Shown: piece after piece, positions 12,301 to 26,100 of the stretch
Numbering within the stretch: position 1 is the first letter of the stretch
Layout: every line of letters starts with the position of its first letter
From: Anticarsia gemmatalis
Taxonomy: Eukaryota > Arthropoda > Insecta > Lepidoptera > Erebidae
NCBI RefSeq assembly: GCF_050436995.1
Contig: NC_134751.1
Span: 992,001-1,056,000 of the forward strand
Reading direction: 5' to 3'
DNA: 64,000 nt
Notes under the pieces: model-generated
What the model was told of the DNA's origin: nothing
The model's input: the letters and a program-made list of their open reading frames with translations, nothing else
Databases searched by the model: none
Program-made: the position numbers and the translations under genes

Positions 12301-15230
12301 GGATGTAGAATAATATGAGTTCCTAGTTTCCCTTTTATTTTCCATGAGATAGCATTTAATGTTAATATGAACGATAAAAGAACTAATTGATTACTCAATA
12401 TAACGTAATTTTATCACTCAAAATAGCTTCAATCTATTAATCAGTTTACTTAAAGGCAGTCGACTAATCAAAATTTGTTGCCCACAGTTCGGCCTCAGCA
12501 ACGCTCAACTGGAACGCAACAAGACCAAGGAGCAGCTGGAAGAGGAGAAGAAGATCTCGCTGTCCATCCGCATCAAGCCTTTGAACATCGAGGGTCTCTC
12601 CACAGAAAAGCTCCGAGTAAAAGCTCAGGAACTCTGGGAATGCATTGTCAAACTCGAGACCGAGAAATACGATCTTGAGGAGAGGCAAAAGAGGCAGGAC
12701 TACGACTTAAAAGAGCTCAAAGAAAGACAAAAGCAACAGTTGAGGCACAAGGCCCTGAAGAAGGGTCTCGACCCCGAGGCACTCACAGGCAAGCACCCGG
12801 TAAGTAACACTGGTTACGGCATATTCTAGTCTTGTTTCATTAGTGAAAATTTTTTGTTGAATTTAAGTTTCAAACTGTTGATGTTGTTGTGGATTTTATA
12901 AGAGGTGAAGGGTTACTATTTTGTTTTCTTGTTTAAATTACCATGGAACCAGTTATCTGTAAATACGCTCACCTTAAAGAGGTGGATCAGAAAACTTTCG
13001 ATGATATGCTAAAGAAACTTTAAATTTTCAGCCCAAAATCCAAGTAGCGTCCAAATACGAGCGTCGTGTCGACACAAGGTCCTACGACGACAAGAAGAAG
13101 TTGTTCGAGGGTGTAAGTATACATGCACGATAACACCGCGACAAGTCTTAAGATATCTCTCATTACTAGGTCGAATACAGTCATGGAGCTAAAATGCCTG
13201 GATATTAAATTCACATTAATTTCCCTGGCGCATATAAACCGGTTGAAATTAAATTATTGGACTCCAGCCAAATCTAAATCCAGGTCACTTTCTCTATTTC
13301 AATGATTCGTTTCCAGGAGACGATTTAATTCACTTGTGGTACAAAGTAGGTACATAACACAGCCAAGAATGTAACTAATGATCACACAATGTACTTTGTA
13401 AAATATTCAAGTGTAAAGCTTGTTTATTTATAGCCAAAGATTGTAAGATACAGGAGTGTCACTGCACAAAATATGGGGTATGTAATTCACCTAAGGGATA
13501 CAGTTGTAACTACACTGGCTACAAACAAACATACAAATACAGATAATAAAGATGACATTTAAACGCAGGGTTACGATACTCAAGTTGCTGAGTTTTTGGA
13601 TAAAACGTGGAACGACAGGATGAGCGAATTCATGAACCGCAACAAAAGTAAGAGGCAACGTCGTGTTGGTCTTGTGTGTATACCCCACGACGCATGTCAT
13701 CATGGCATGTCATACTCCACGTGTTCACCCTTCGATGAAAGACCTTCATATGTGTTGTCGAACTAACTTGGATCTGGTGGGATCTTCCACTTCAAAAATG
13801 CATAACCAATTTCGGATACTTGGGATCAAAATAATAAGAAATTAAGCCAACTGTAGGAAAGTCCCACCAAACAAATTAATTCGTCGTTAAAACCTCCCGG
13901 GTCTCCTACCTCTTTCATAGTATTTACCCTGTGTTAACGATTCCTATAGGACCTTGAGAAACTGAACAAGGACTTCCTCGAGAAGGTGTGGCAGGAGAGG
14001 ACCGAACAGTTCGGCGGCAGGCAAAAGAGTGAGTCATATTAACAACATAAATATATCTCTACCAACGTGGACATATATCTGGGACTGTCGAATGGCATAG
14101 GAATAGCGAACTTGATTTAAATAGTTTAAATGCCCTTCTACATACTCGTACTAGTCAAATAGGGCTTGTAAAACAGGAAAAGCAAGAGATTACATTCTTA
14201 ACTTCACAATCGAATGATTGTATGACAAAAATTCTACTGACGACTTAAAACAAAACACTATTTAAAAGTCTATTCGTTGCATACATAATTATTTCGGCGA
14301 ACAAATAAATAATATTACAGTTTTCGGTAAAAAAAAATAGCGCTTGACATTCCCAGATAGTTCCACAAGGTACTCCCAAATCGGTAATCCTAGGTGATCC
14401 TATACAAACGTACTGTCCTGAAAGTATCATCATTCATTGAAAGTTGTTATTGTCCCACACATGCACAAGTGTAAACGGAATCTTGTTGCATGGTCATTGT
14501 CCTCGATGTGTATTGTAAATAATTACTATCTGTTATAATTTCAATGTACTATTAATATGAAATTAATATTAACAAGCGAAGAAACAAATATGTTTCTGTG
14601 TAACAATTTTCATATTTATGAAAACTTTTGTCGAAACAGAATACTTAATTCTATCTTTGACCCGTAGCGTTTTATCATAGTACTTTAAAAGAATCATAAC
14701 ATTTTGATTTACCTATAAAAGAAATGATTCAAAAATATTATTAAATTAGTTGGAAAACAAACCAAAAAACAGATTACGATAAAACTATTTCTAGCTTTTT
14801 TCACGTCTTACTATAGATAGACAAATTCTTTGAAATCGCATTTTAATGACATCATAGAATAGAAAAGATCTAACAACTTCTAGAACAAACAAAGTAGACA
14901 GTAGAATCAGAAACCTAACCAACAAAAAAAAAACAAAGTAGATAAAATAGAATCTCTAACCAAACACTACAACCAATACAAGCAAACTAACATATAAAAC
15001 CAACAGCGCGACTGCCCAAATGGTTCGGTGAGAGGCCCGGCAAGAAGAAGGGTGAGCCCGAATCCCCCGAAGGCGAGGAGGACGTGAAGGCCGAGGTTGA
15101 GGAGGAAGACGAGCCCGTCTACGAGCCCGAACCTGAGGACGAGGAGGAGGTCGTCGAGGAGGTCGAGGAGGAAGAGGAAGAGGAGGAGGAAGAAGAGGAG
15201 GAGGAGGAAGAAGAAGAGGAAGAGGAATAA
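9306..15230 (+). CDS. up: Troponin T (muscle thin filament)
   Basis: Tropomyosin-binding subunit of the troponin complex, which places troponin on the thin filament of striated muscle. Exons: 9306-9328, 9565-9606, 10376-10393, 11551-11578, 11687-11812, 12006-12221, 12488-12799, 13032-13112, one of 13569-13647 or 13950-14028, and 15007-15230. This gives 1149 nt (382 aa); optional microexons at 9923-9925 and 10715-10732 add 1 and 6 residues. The start context CCACCATG is ideal. The N-terminus is acidic and hypervariable, then GEGDPEFIK and RQDQKRSDLDEQLKEY lead into long charged coiled coil typical of the family. The C-terminus is the insect-type acidic tail ending in 21 glutamates. The intron starts directly after TAA (15231 GTGAGT), so the 3'UTR is in the next exon. 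Identity is very secure; the exact isoform set is inferred. Confidence 0.96.
9565..9606 (+). CDS. up: Troponin T exon 3 (acidic, 42 nt)
   Basis: Encodes SGSEEEEVEEEVPE with split codons at both ends (phase 2 in, phase 2 out). The acceptor is ATTCCACAG and the donor AC|GTAAGT. Because the exon is a multiple of three with equal phases, skipping it would keep the frame, as would skipping the following small exons. Confidence 0.85.
9923..9925 (+). CDS. up: Candidate 3-nt microexon of troponin T
   Basis: The bases GAA sit between a strong pyrimidine tract plus CAG (9905-9922) and a perfect donor, GTAAGT. Joined between exon 9565-9606 (ending AC) and exon 10376-10393 (starting A) it changes Thr-Pro into Thr-Lys-Pro and keeps the frame. 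From memory, the fly protein also has Thr-Lys-Pro here. Alternatives are a ratchet site for stepwise removal of the 1.9-kb intron, or chance. Very short alternative N-terminal exons are established for insect troponin T. Confidence 0.5.
10376..10393 (+). CDS. up: Troponin T 18-nt microexon (Pro-rich)
   Basis: Encodes Thr/Lys-PAPKP-Glu with split codons. The upstream region has a long pyrimidine run (about 10325-10361), a weaker final stretch and AAG; the donor is AGA|GTAAGT. Phase 2 on both sides, so it can be included or skipped without a frame change. Confidence 0.75.
10715..10732 (+). CDS. up: Troponin T 18-nt microexon (Ser/Arg)
   Basis: Lies between TTTTCTGTTTCTAG and GC|GTAAGT. In frame it adds Glu-Ser-Arg-Pro-Ser-Ile and turns the next Glu into Ala. 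Its length and phases equal those of exon 10376-10393, so the two can be alternatives or both be used. Its basic residues contrast with the acidic surroundings. Confidence 0.65.
13569..13647 (+). CDS. up: Troponin T mutually exclusive exon, copy a
   Basis: 79 nt, phase 0 in and phase 1 out, acceptor AACGCAG, donor A|GTAAGA. Encodes GYDTQVAEFLDKTWNDRMSE and then FMNRNK. It has the same length and phases as 13950-14028, so joining both copies would break the frame. This fits the exon 10A/10B choice known from fly troponin T. The region contacts troponin I and C. Confidence 0.88.
13950..14028 (+). CDS. up: Troponin T mutually exclusive exon, copy b
   Basis: 79 nt, acceptor TTCCTATAG, donor A|GTGAGT. 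Encodes DLEKLNKDFLEKVWQERTEQ and then FGGRQK, aligning with copy a around the shared Trp (DKTWNDR against EKVWQER). The next exon at 15007 completes the split codon from either copy. Confidence 0.9.
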
Positions 15231-15637
15231 GTGAGTGGTTTTTCTTTTTTGTTTTTGATGTACGTAGAGCTACTTGTAGTGTGTATTGTTTGTCTACTCG
15301 TCATGAATATTAGATGTTTCTGTAGTGTTTTTGAAATTCGTCTCAAAACAATGCATAAGTATTTCATATTTATCTCTGAGAGTGTAATTTCCGAGTACAT
15401 TTTCTTCTTCGAAAAAATGCCATATTTTTTAAAAGAACTTTGGCCTCGTCATCTTCGTACATACAATGACGTACATATGTACATTAAAACTTAGTGTAAA
15501 AACTACTTTACTTTACATTGCATCTTCATAGCTTTAATCTTTACTATACTAGAGTTTACAGTACTAATGTAGCATCTAGCAAAATAACACAGACGAAAAA
15601 TTATATGTTTATTAAACCATTCTTGCTATTGTTTCAG

Positions 15638-15850
15638 ACGTTCGCAGCACGACTAGATCAGGGAAGCTAGATCGCCGACACGGACCGGACGCGTCGGATG
15701 TACTGTTTTGTAACCAATCCATTAACTTATTACTATTATAAATTATTTTTATTATTTATACTGTTGACTCATTCGTTACGGAACATGGACTTTTTTTGCA
15801 CTTACGTCAATACAACTATGACGAAACAATAAACTAATTTATTTCATAAG
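15638..15850 (+). other. up: Troponin T 3'UTR exon with poly(A) signal
   Basis: The acceptor TTGTTTCAG ends at 15637. No frame continues in this exon, and AATAAA lies at 15828-15833. It pairs with the donor directly after the stop codon at 15231. Confidence 0.7.
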
Positions 15851-17196
15851 GCTGTCTAGTTTTTTATTTATTGCCTTATAGTTCAAATATATAGTCGACT
15901 ATATAGGCCAGGAAAGGCTGGTGTGACGTCATAGATACCTTACTATAATACAATACTGGTAAAGCCAGGAGTAGGGACAGAAAGAAATGTAGAAGACTTA
16001 AGCTTTGATATAGATGAGATTAATCAAAAAATCTGCTATTTCTATTATAAGTACATAGATTACCTCTCTTATCCCTATAATCTATTCACAAATACATAAT
16101 AAAATAAGCTAGTAATAACTAGAATTTAAAACATAGTACAGATACCTAATCTATGAATACTCAGACGTGTGTATGACGTAATACCGTATATTGGGCTTCA
16201 ACCTTCATACCGATAATCCTGGTTTAGCATTGAACAAACTAAATATAGAAACTATTACGAGGTTGAGGTGTTTACTACAAAGATATCTACACACTTTATA
16301 CAGGCATTTCAATTATGATTTGGCGGGCACGTATACCCATATGCACGTATGCATGTACGTGCTGAAAACAATATGTATGTAAACATATGTCTCATTTAAA
16401 ATTCAAATAAGACGCTACAAGAATTAAAATTCAAGTGGATTTTTCAAACACTGATTTTGAGATACACCTCAAAATGTTAACAATATTCATTTTCGGAAAT
16501 TCCACTCAGAAGCGGGTGAAAATTTCCGCGGGCAAATAGCTGTAAAAAACCAACAGGCGATACTAATAATCATAAGATATGGAGTATGGAAATAAAATAC
16601 AGTAATACATAATTAATGATATATTCAATCATACAATAAATTTATAATAGTAAATGTTATTATAACTAAATAATTATAATACTACACTAAATAACAACTA
16701 CACGATAAATGACACAGGAATTTTACCCCAAAATTAAAAAGAAAATGGAAGATTTTTTTATATTAAATAACTAACTATAACGAGTCATAGCACAAACGAG
16801 AGACGAATTTGGATAATCGATTTATTGCAATCGATAAATAATCGATGGCGAAGGGAATGGATCGAATAGCATCGATAATGCATAATTCAAAAATCGATTT
16901 GATATAGCGATTGCTGTTTGTATGTTTGCATACGGTGGAACATAGAATCTCCTACTTATTTGAAGTCGGTTAAAATGATAACTGAAATACTGCGCTTTCA
17001 ATAAACAGTTATATTGTTTATGAAAATTTATATGTGTCACGGTTATACTTTTTTTACTACGTTAGATAAAAATGTAGGAAGAATTGTCTCAATTAATCAG
17101 AACTCATTTTATTCGACACATTAAACTAGTTATAGAAACAAAGTACATAATTATCATATAAGTGCAGTTGTTACCTAGTCTGGTTATGTGTTAACC
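15851..17196. other. Gap between convergent troponin T and beta-COP
   Basis: About 1.3 kb with no coding exon. It should hold the beta-COP 3'UTR near its right end. The notable content is the ATCGAT cluster at 16816-16898. Confidence 0.5.
16816..16898. promoter_or_regulatory. Cluster of ATCGAT motifs
   Basis: Five ATCGAT sites (16816, 16830, 16841, 16871, 16893) and one ATCGAA (16861) lie within 83 bp, where about one ATCGAT per 4 kb is expected. In flies the CGATA/TATCGATA words are read by BEAF-32 and DREF at domain borders and promoters. A boundary role here is inference from position and motif only. Confidence 0.35.
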
Positions 17197-20100
17197 TTAC
17201 GCGGCGGGTATGGGGTTCGCTGGCGGCGTCGTAGACGGCTTCTGCTGGGGCGTTTTGTGCATCATGTTGATTTTATCGCCGAGGGATAATGCCATACCCT
17301 GAAATAAATATTAGAAAGTAAGTATAGATATTGGAAGCTGATTTATTTAAGAAGCGTTTAAGTAATAATTAAATCTTATAACGCTTTAAGTAATTGTGCG
17401 GAAGTAAATGTAAAACGGGTACGCAGGTACAGATCAAACACACATGTCAATAAATGTCAATAATATGGAAATTCATTTAAAATTTAGAATTTATGTAAGA
17501 ATGCTCTTGATATGGTAATTTTTACATCCTGAAAAATTTCTGCAATGCATACAAAATCCGAATAACACTGATATTAACTGTATTAAACATTAAATTAGTC
17601 TAATATAACTTAAAATTTATTTCTTCTACAAATCGAATTGGTCGAGTGCAATGTCGTCATATTATGTGGAAAAATTTCCAGCACACGTTAGCGCCGCTGT
17701 GCAGCGTCCATAGAACATTGTGTATGTATATACTTACGCTCGATGTACGAATGCGGCCGACGTCAGTGTCACAAGAAGGAAAGCCTAAGAAAAGGTCGTC
17801 AATGTACAGCTAAGAAATGCATATTAAATAGAACAGTTGTTTTCACCTGGCTCTTGGCGCGTATGCGCACGTGTCCGATGACGGGCGAGTTAGGCTTGTG
17901 CAGCGGCGTCTCGATGCTGAGGTTGGCCAGCGCGTCCTCGCCGAAGATGGAGCGCGCGTACAGGTTGGCCGCCATGAACCCGCACTGCCCCGACAGCGCC
18001 TGCACACACGGATTTACACACTGACATGCTCTATTGATAATACTCCTACTTAACGCATATTTAGATACTAACTAGCTGACCCGCGCAGCTCTGTTCGCGC
18101 GGATACACTACCTCTCCACTAATTTTCTTTCAACCTAAGCTTTCAACCGTTGTTGTCAGAATATGGATCCACACCTGCCAGGAGATCATGACTACTTGGT
18201 GTTGCTGTCTCCAGGTTCTGTTTTTCCTCCAGATAGAGGCGCGGTCGGACGGGTTAAAAAGTATCCTATGTCCGTCCCGTTCTAAGTAACCTCTCCACCA
18301 ATTTTAAGCCAAATTGGTTCAGCCGTTCTCGAGTTATAAATAGTATAACTAACACGATTTTTTTTATATAATATTTATAAGTACAGACTACAACAGTATA
18401 CATTTTTCAAAAACGATTTTTTTCCCCTACGCACACTGCCGACTTTGGTTACCGTTGACTGTTGAGTATGTTGTCATTCTTATCAAGTTTACGGATATGT
18501 ATGGAAATGCGTGCACGCAACTTGCTCTTAATCAGGGCCTATCGCTCAGGATTGACTTAAAACTAAAGTTAACTCGAATAGGACCTTACGACATACACTA
18601 AAGTTATAACTTCGCAGACAGCTATGGTAAACTATAACCGGCATTTCTGTCGGGTATCGTCATTGTAAATCAAAGGTGTCGTCTCTGCGGTTTGAACTTC
18701 TCTTATTGTCAAACTATTATGTCCGCTAGACGTACGAATAACACGTTAACTATTATATACTTTATTTATTTAAATCTTACCTTCTCTGGCGTGAGACACT
18801 TCATATTAGTTGAAGCTAGGAGATGTTGTAAGTACTCGCGCAGATCCGTGATGTTTGTGTTCACAGACACCTGTTTCATAAAAAGTAGCACATGTATTAG
18901 TTAGAAACATAGCCGTAAGTGAACAGTTACAGTCAAATTATTCGTTACTAGTACTGACCCGTGCAACTTCGCTTGCGTCACACAAAAGAAAATGGATCAT
19001 AATTTTCCCCGTTTTTGTAACATTTTTTACTGGTACTCTGGTATTGGTCGTGGCGTGATGATATATAGCCTATAGCCTTCCTCGATAAATGGGCTATCTA
19101 TCACTGAAAGAATTAGCTGTTGAACCAATCTCAGGAACTACTGGTCCGATTTGAAACCAACAAACAAACAAACTCTTCAGCTTTATAATATTAGTATAGA
19201 TTTTGTGATAATATTTACCTTGTTCTCCCACTCGAACTCGGCCCACATCTGTCGGAAGTCTGCGTCGCTGCAGAGCGCGGGCTGGATGTAGTCCACGATG
19301 TCGATGTGGATGTCGTTCAGCACCACCACGCCGCGGTCCATCGACGCCCCGGACACCTCGTACACTGCACACACATGCAAATAATTAACATAATTTATTC
19401 AAAGAACCGGAAAACATAAAGTCTTATTCTTTCCTATTTTTTTCCTAGCAGTCTTATTGTAATAACAAAATAATTATTTAAAAAATAAATATCTATGTAC
19501 TCTAGTACCTATACCTGCGAAACAAATGGACCCATTTTGGCGAGGCTTCTAAAATACTTATAGGGATTATACATATAGGCCTATAGGGAGATTTATAGAT
19601 TTTTTAAGCATTACGGCTAAAGTGTCTAAAATTACTAATGTTAGCGTCCGTCATTAAATTAAAAATTAACAATTGATTACACAAGCACTATATTTTTTTA
19701 CTTATAACACTTACCAATATTTCCAAAGATAATGCCATTCTCAGTGGAAGCGACTTTGACATGCGCCTTGATAGTAGCATAATCTCTAGGCGCGAGCACT
19801 ACGCCCGCGGGACGTTCTACCAGCCGCAAGTCACCTAAAGTCGCTAGTTCTACCGTGCAGTTCTGTAGAGTGTCATCTGGAAAAGATAAAGTTTGTTAAT
19901 TTGATGTAATTTTTTGTAAATATATTTACATTTAGTAGATATGCGATATTCATGTTTTCCCATAGTTTTGCATTATCCCGCAGCACGGGGAATGATGTAG
20001 GGGGTGGCACAAAAGATCAACAATGGTCGAAGTGTCAGTGAGCTACAGGCCTGCGCTTTATAAGATTTGATAAAGTATACTATAAGTAAAGTTAGTCATA

Positions 20101-23100
20101 TTTCGATATCTTATTAACGTCTATTATTATTTTTTATCTAAAGAGTGATTTTTTATTATTATTACGCTCACCTATTCCCTTATATCACGTGTCGCATTCA
20201 TTTAAAATAATCACAATAAAAATTTAATATCGAGGTGCACGCATAATAATATCAGTACGTATACGAAAGTATACGTAATTATATTCTCCATCCATTTACA
20301 ACAGTTAACAAATACACATAATAATATATATGAATGCCATACCTGTCTGATTAACAACGAGTACATCCAACACGATGTCGTACTGGTTGACGGCGACTAT
20401 CGCCTCCGCATACACGGGGTCGGAGAACCCGGTCAGTTGCGTCACCTTGGACAACTTGCCGCGCTCCTCCGACACACCGGTACTGCGACCTATGACAAAA
20501 AATACATTGATATTTAGCTTAACAATCAATCACAAAAAATACGTTTTTTATTTAGTTGTATGTGAAACATAGGGATACTCAAAAGGACCAGAATAACATT
20601 GTTAAATCATATCAATAGTTTTATGTTTAAAGTTTTAGAGGTTGTTACAAGCTGCCAGCAAATGTATGAAAACAACTGACAGAACTTCAAATGATGAGCT
20701 TACCGATACTCTATGCTAACTCATTTAGGAATGGTGAAATAGGGGTTAAGGATCATAAGAAATTTTACAGTTTTCCTTGAAACAAAAGTCTCATTAAATT
20801 TTTTACATCAACAATGATTTATACCAGACAAATTGGCGATTAAAAAGAGTGGCCAGGAGTTTCTTGCCAGTTCTTCTCGTTGGCCCTATTTTCGGAACTG
20901 GTGGTAAATTCACTCTCTGTATTGTTGACTATCATAAGTGTCAGCATTTGACCTAAATGAATAAATGATTTGATTTTGATTTAAGCTTTATAGCTTCATA
21001 GATAGAGTGTGATATACCCTGCAGCGCCTTGTTGAGCGCCAGCTCGAACATGTCGTGGTGCTGCGCGGCGGCGCCGGCGCCCGCCAGCTGCGCGAACACG
21101 ATGCCGGCCTCCACGTCCACCGCGGCCTCCGCCTTCTTGCTGTCGCGCTCCTGACCATATCATGAACATACTTTTAGACTTAACTTATACAAGATTATGC
21201 AAGTTAAAACCAAAAATGTAGGCATTTTAAGGTAAAATGCGTGTTCGCGTTAATTCCCGAATTCTAGTATACATTAAACATGCAACGCGAGAGTTTAAAA
21301 GTTATGAAAAATTTAGGAATCTTTTTGCCCGAGGCAATATGAGACTATTGTCATTTAATGGGCACAATATCAAAATAAAAACCCCTATACAAAATATTTT
21401 ATAATAAATCAAAAATCCCAACAGCATTATATTATACGCGAGATTTTGTGAGCAACAGTAAAAAAGCTGTGTTAAATTTGAGATCAAAAGCGACCAATAC
21501 TAAAAGGTATATTTTTATTTACATTAGTCTATGTGATACATTTAAGTTTAAGTTGTATTCTAAACTAACAATATTAGATAGACACAGTACCTTCTCCTGG
21601 TCATCCAGTAAGTTGGCAGCACGGTCAGGCAGTGCCAGTAGCGCAGCCAGCGCATCAGACGCTCCACCTAACAACGCTTCTTGTACTACGGGAGGCCGCG
21701 CGGCTCCCGCCAGCACACATAGAGCTCCATGTTCTAGGTCGTCAGCTGTCAGGCCAGATGTACTGCTGGTTGCTAAAGGAGAAGAACGTCTATAGTGGCT
21801 TGCTTGAGAGTTTACTATTGTTTTACCTATTATAGTGGGCAAACCATTTTTTTTTAAAGAGACAACTCCCGCATTAAGAGTAGCTCTTGTATCGCGGGGA
21901 CTTTTACAAACATACAAACAACGGACACAAGTACAAAGAGAAGCGAAACAATTATTAGTGGATCGCACAAATAATTGTTCCGTGTGGGAATCGAACCCAC
22001 GACCTCCCGACGCAATAGTAGCGGCGTTGCGACCTAAACCACTGCGCCACGGAGGCAGTCTATATTATATACATCAAATTAAATTAAAAAAGATAAATCA
22101 ATTACGACTACGTATTAAAGATTGAATTGCTAAATTCTAGGCTAATATTTAAGTAATCGTCCCAAAATTTTAAAAGTGCCATCAATGTAATTTTCATTTT
22201 ATCTCAAACGAGTCGATAATCAAGAAATAGTTTTGACCGATATATGTATCATTATGACGTATCATCCAAATAATTGTAACTATTTCCATATTATATTTAC
22301 TAATTAATAAAGTCTTTTATTGACGACCAATGCCAAACACCGGTTAAAAATCAATTTTGATTTGACCAACTCACCAGTATTCTGCTTATGATGCGCCAGT
22401 AGCTTGGCGGCCAGGTGTATAGCTTGCGTGGAGTCTTTAGTGTCGGTGAGCTTGAGCGCCAGCTTGCAGAGCGCGGAGCAGGCGCAGGCCGCCGTGAAGG
22501 ACTCGCCCTCGCCCAGCGCCGACCACAGCGCCGGGCCCAGCGCCGTCGGACTCACGCTCACGCTGGCGAGGGAAGATATCAATATGATATGAATAATATG
22601 ATTTTTTTTGTTTTTATTTTTAATAAAAGACAACTCCCGCACTAAGAATTGCTCTTGTGTCGCGGGGACTTTTACAAACATACAAACAACGGACACAAAG
22701 CACAACCAGACCCGAAACAATTATTTGTGGATCGCACAAATAATTGCTCCGTGTGGGAATCGAACCCACGACCTCCCATTGCAGTGGTATCGGCGTGGCG
22801 ACCTAAACCACTGCGCCACAGAGGCAGTCATATACTTTGAAAGTATTCCAAGATGACTTTTCTTTAAATTGATAAATCATTATGGTACGTGGCTTCCTAA
22901 AGAGATACATTGACTTTATACAATCATGCGCGTTCAAATTGCACGCTATTTATTCAAAGTCAAACATGCTTTATTTCATAATAATCTTTAAATAAAATAT
23001 TTGAAATCATCATAGTATTTTTTATCTACCACTGTTTCGGAAAACCTGTTACTCGTGAGAAAAAACGGCAAGAAACTCACGGCTTGCTCTTTTTAAATAA

Positions 23101-26100
23101 CAATGTTATATTAAATATTTAGTGCAGTGATCGTGTACGCTCGACGAACGTGTAAATGTAAACTAGTTAATATAGAACAAATAAGCACCATATGGATATA
23201 GCTTTTTAAAACAACTTTTAAAATATGCCAATACCAAACTGCATCTCGCAAAGTGATATTCAAGATAGGATTAATTTACCAAACAAAGTAAATATTACAC
23301 GAACTGCTTGCAAACTTTCTACAGCACAAACAATGTAATAACTTACGTGGGCAAGTTGAAGGCGGACTGCGAGGCGTAAGTACCATCGCTGGTGACGAGT
23401 TGACGCGGAGCCGACGTGTCCAGTTGCGGCTTGGCACTGGCTTCTGAGTCCTCCTAGTTATTGTACAATAAACATTAGTTAACAAAGTGGAATTCTGTGT
23501 TATTCGTAGATTGATAAAGATATAGGCTTGCTACACTCATATTCCGTTCGGCATCAATCAGCCTAGCCGGGCGGCAATACCGAATATGTGTACGTGAACC
23601 CAATCAACACAAGCCAAACAAGTGAGTCGAGTAAATTTTGTCATTCGACTTCTGAATAAGCCGCCGGATAATCTATCTATGAGATAAAGTGAAAGCGAAA
23701 GAAAATATCTCTATCAAATACAAATCAGAAATGGTATAACTAGCCATAAAATAGGAATTCTTGAAACATATTTTTTGAGGCTACAATAATATGGTAATTA
23801 ATCATATTTTTTACTACGTAACCGTTTTTTAAATAAAGCGATAATTTTACGCATTTATAATGGCAAGTCAAGATAAAAGAGGCCTTAAATATAGAATACT
23901 GTACCTTATTCTCATCTCCCGTAGGTGAAGGTATAACGCTAGCGAGCACATCAAGCGCGGCTTTGGCTCTCTCCGGTGTGTCGGCGAACTGCGCTAACAG
24001 CCACAGTGCTGAACGAGCTATCTTACCCACACGGATACCTGGTACTGATTCCAGAAGTTTCTGAAAAAAAGATATTATCATTTAGAAGGGTCAATTTACC
24101 GAGAAAAGATTTTTTTTGAGGTTGGAGCGATATTTAGAATTCATGTCGTATGTTATAAGTTGTACTTTAAAAGTAGTTTACGCACGTAAAATACGTACAC
24201 GTTACGTGCACGTTTTACAAGAGCAGTTCAATTCTCACCAAGATTTTTTTTGGATTTAGGATTTAAGTATCAGGGAATTCTTTTATGTTGAATTATAAAT
24301 ACAATTAGCCAAATCAACTCGGCCAAAAGTATTTTTTACTAATGCTTATATGTACTTGATAAATAATTTGTATGCAGTTTAACACAAACTTACCTGATAG
24401 ATAAGATCTCTTAAATCATGGAAGTTATGTAGCGCAGATCTGAGGAACAGCATGACGTCATGCGCTGAAGCTTCGCTGCCGTCTCCAACCAGTTCCAGAA
24501 GAGCTGGAGCCACACTGCCCGCTACTTCAGGGAACTAAGAAAAACAATAAAAATAAATATTAAACATCTAAATGAGAACAAAAATAGATTCAGCAAATTA
24601 TGTAAATTTTACGGTTGTTCTAGTTGTTCTTTTGTGTTGTGGATTTGTTTGTAAATATTCCTAAAGAATGCTGATGCATTTGGTAGAATTTGAAGACTGA
24701 CTTGTTTATAAAAAAAATTAAAACACTCAAACGGTTACCGAATGTCGATCGAAAGATTCGATGAAATGCAGTGGTGTTATTAAAGACACATTCACAGATC
24801 ATAATAGGCAGAAGGTAAAGAAGTCTTGAAATATTATTATGCCTTTAATTTAATTCTATGGTCAAGAAATAACATATTATACTAAGATTACCTTAAGCGT
24901 AGCCTTATGCAGTGCTCTAACAAGCAACTGCCTGTACTTGGGTCCATCGTCGTGGTCCGCGCTGTGTGCCCGCGCGGCTTCTTTACGTAACACAGCCACC
25001 AGCTCTTCGGCATGACGGGAGCTTACTAGCTCCAGGGCTAAGGGGAAAAACATGAATATTGAACTAGTGTTTAGTAGCAGTTTTGTAGTTTGTTGTCCGG
25101 GTCATACAGTGAAATAAGGTTTTTAAAATTATACTTCTTGAATGATTTTTTCATAGTCAATTCTTCCATTGGGAATGAATCGACTATGAAAAGAAACAAA
25201 ATAATTTCAAACCAGGAACACTCATGGATCTCATAAAATAGTTTCTGGTCGACACAAAACCCAAAAAACAATACCCTGTATAACAGCACGTAGCAAAACG
25301 AACATCGTGGCATGTCACATTATAGGCTTATAGATCACATTTTTAATATGTTACGAAAAATATTTAACTATTAGTTACGACTCCGAAACATTTACATTGC
25401 CGACTGTCATTAAACCGAATTAAATTTTACATTGCTGTCAATATTTTTGAACATAGTAAGTTTAGTACAAACTCACCTAGCTGCAGCGTGTGTTTCCTAA
25501 CATCGAGATCAGAGGACTGCAACACTCGCAGCACGTCCATGGCGAGATCCGGCAGCGCCCGGGCGGCGGCCTCGCCCCCCTCCTCTCTGAGAGCCGCCAG
25601 ACGACCCACCACTATCAACTTCACGTTGTTATCGCTCTCCTTCACTATAAGGTCGATGTAGCAAGCTGCGGCCGCCTGAGAGAATTAATGAGTGTTCTAA
25701 AATTGGTCATAATTATTGTCTTAACACTAAAATACCTGTTTTGTATTGCTAGGTGTACGCTTTGTGTTTGATTGTACGTGCACGTACCTACAAACTGTGC
25801 ACGTGAGAAATATTGGCAAACAAATAATTTAGATTCAAAACAGATGTTATGTCCTGATGAATTCGTCAGTTACTCGAAAAACTTTTATGAGGACTTCAAT
25901 CGCTGATAGACTTGCATTTTCTTGTTTTAAGAACGTAGCAATAAATTACAACCGTTCCTATGTAAGCTAGTAATTATTTTGACCCATTGAATACCTACTG
26001 TCTGAGTCGACATTATTATGTATAAACTTAATCTGTGCCACTCACCTTGATGGCGGCGGGCGCGTTGGAGAGCGTGACGAGGGTCCCGGCGGCCTCGTAG

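Noticed and set aside
15119..15400. Minus-strand frame with a long serine run
   Set aside because: It is the antisense shadow of the GAG/GAA glutamate tail of troponin T.
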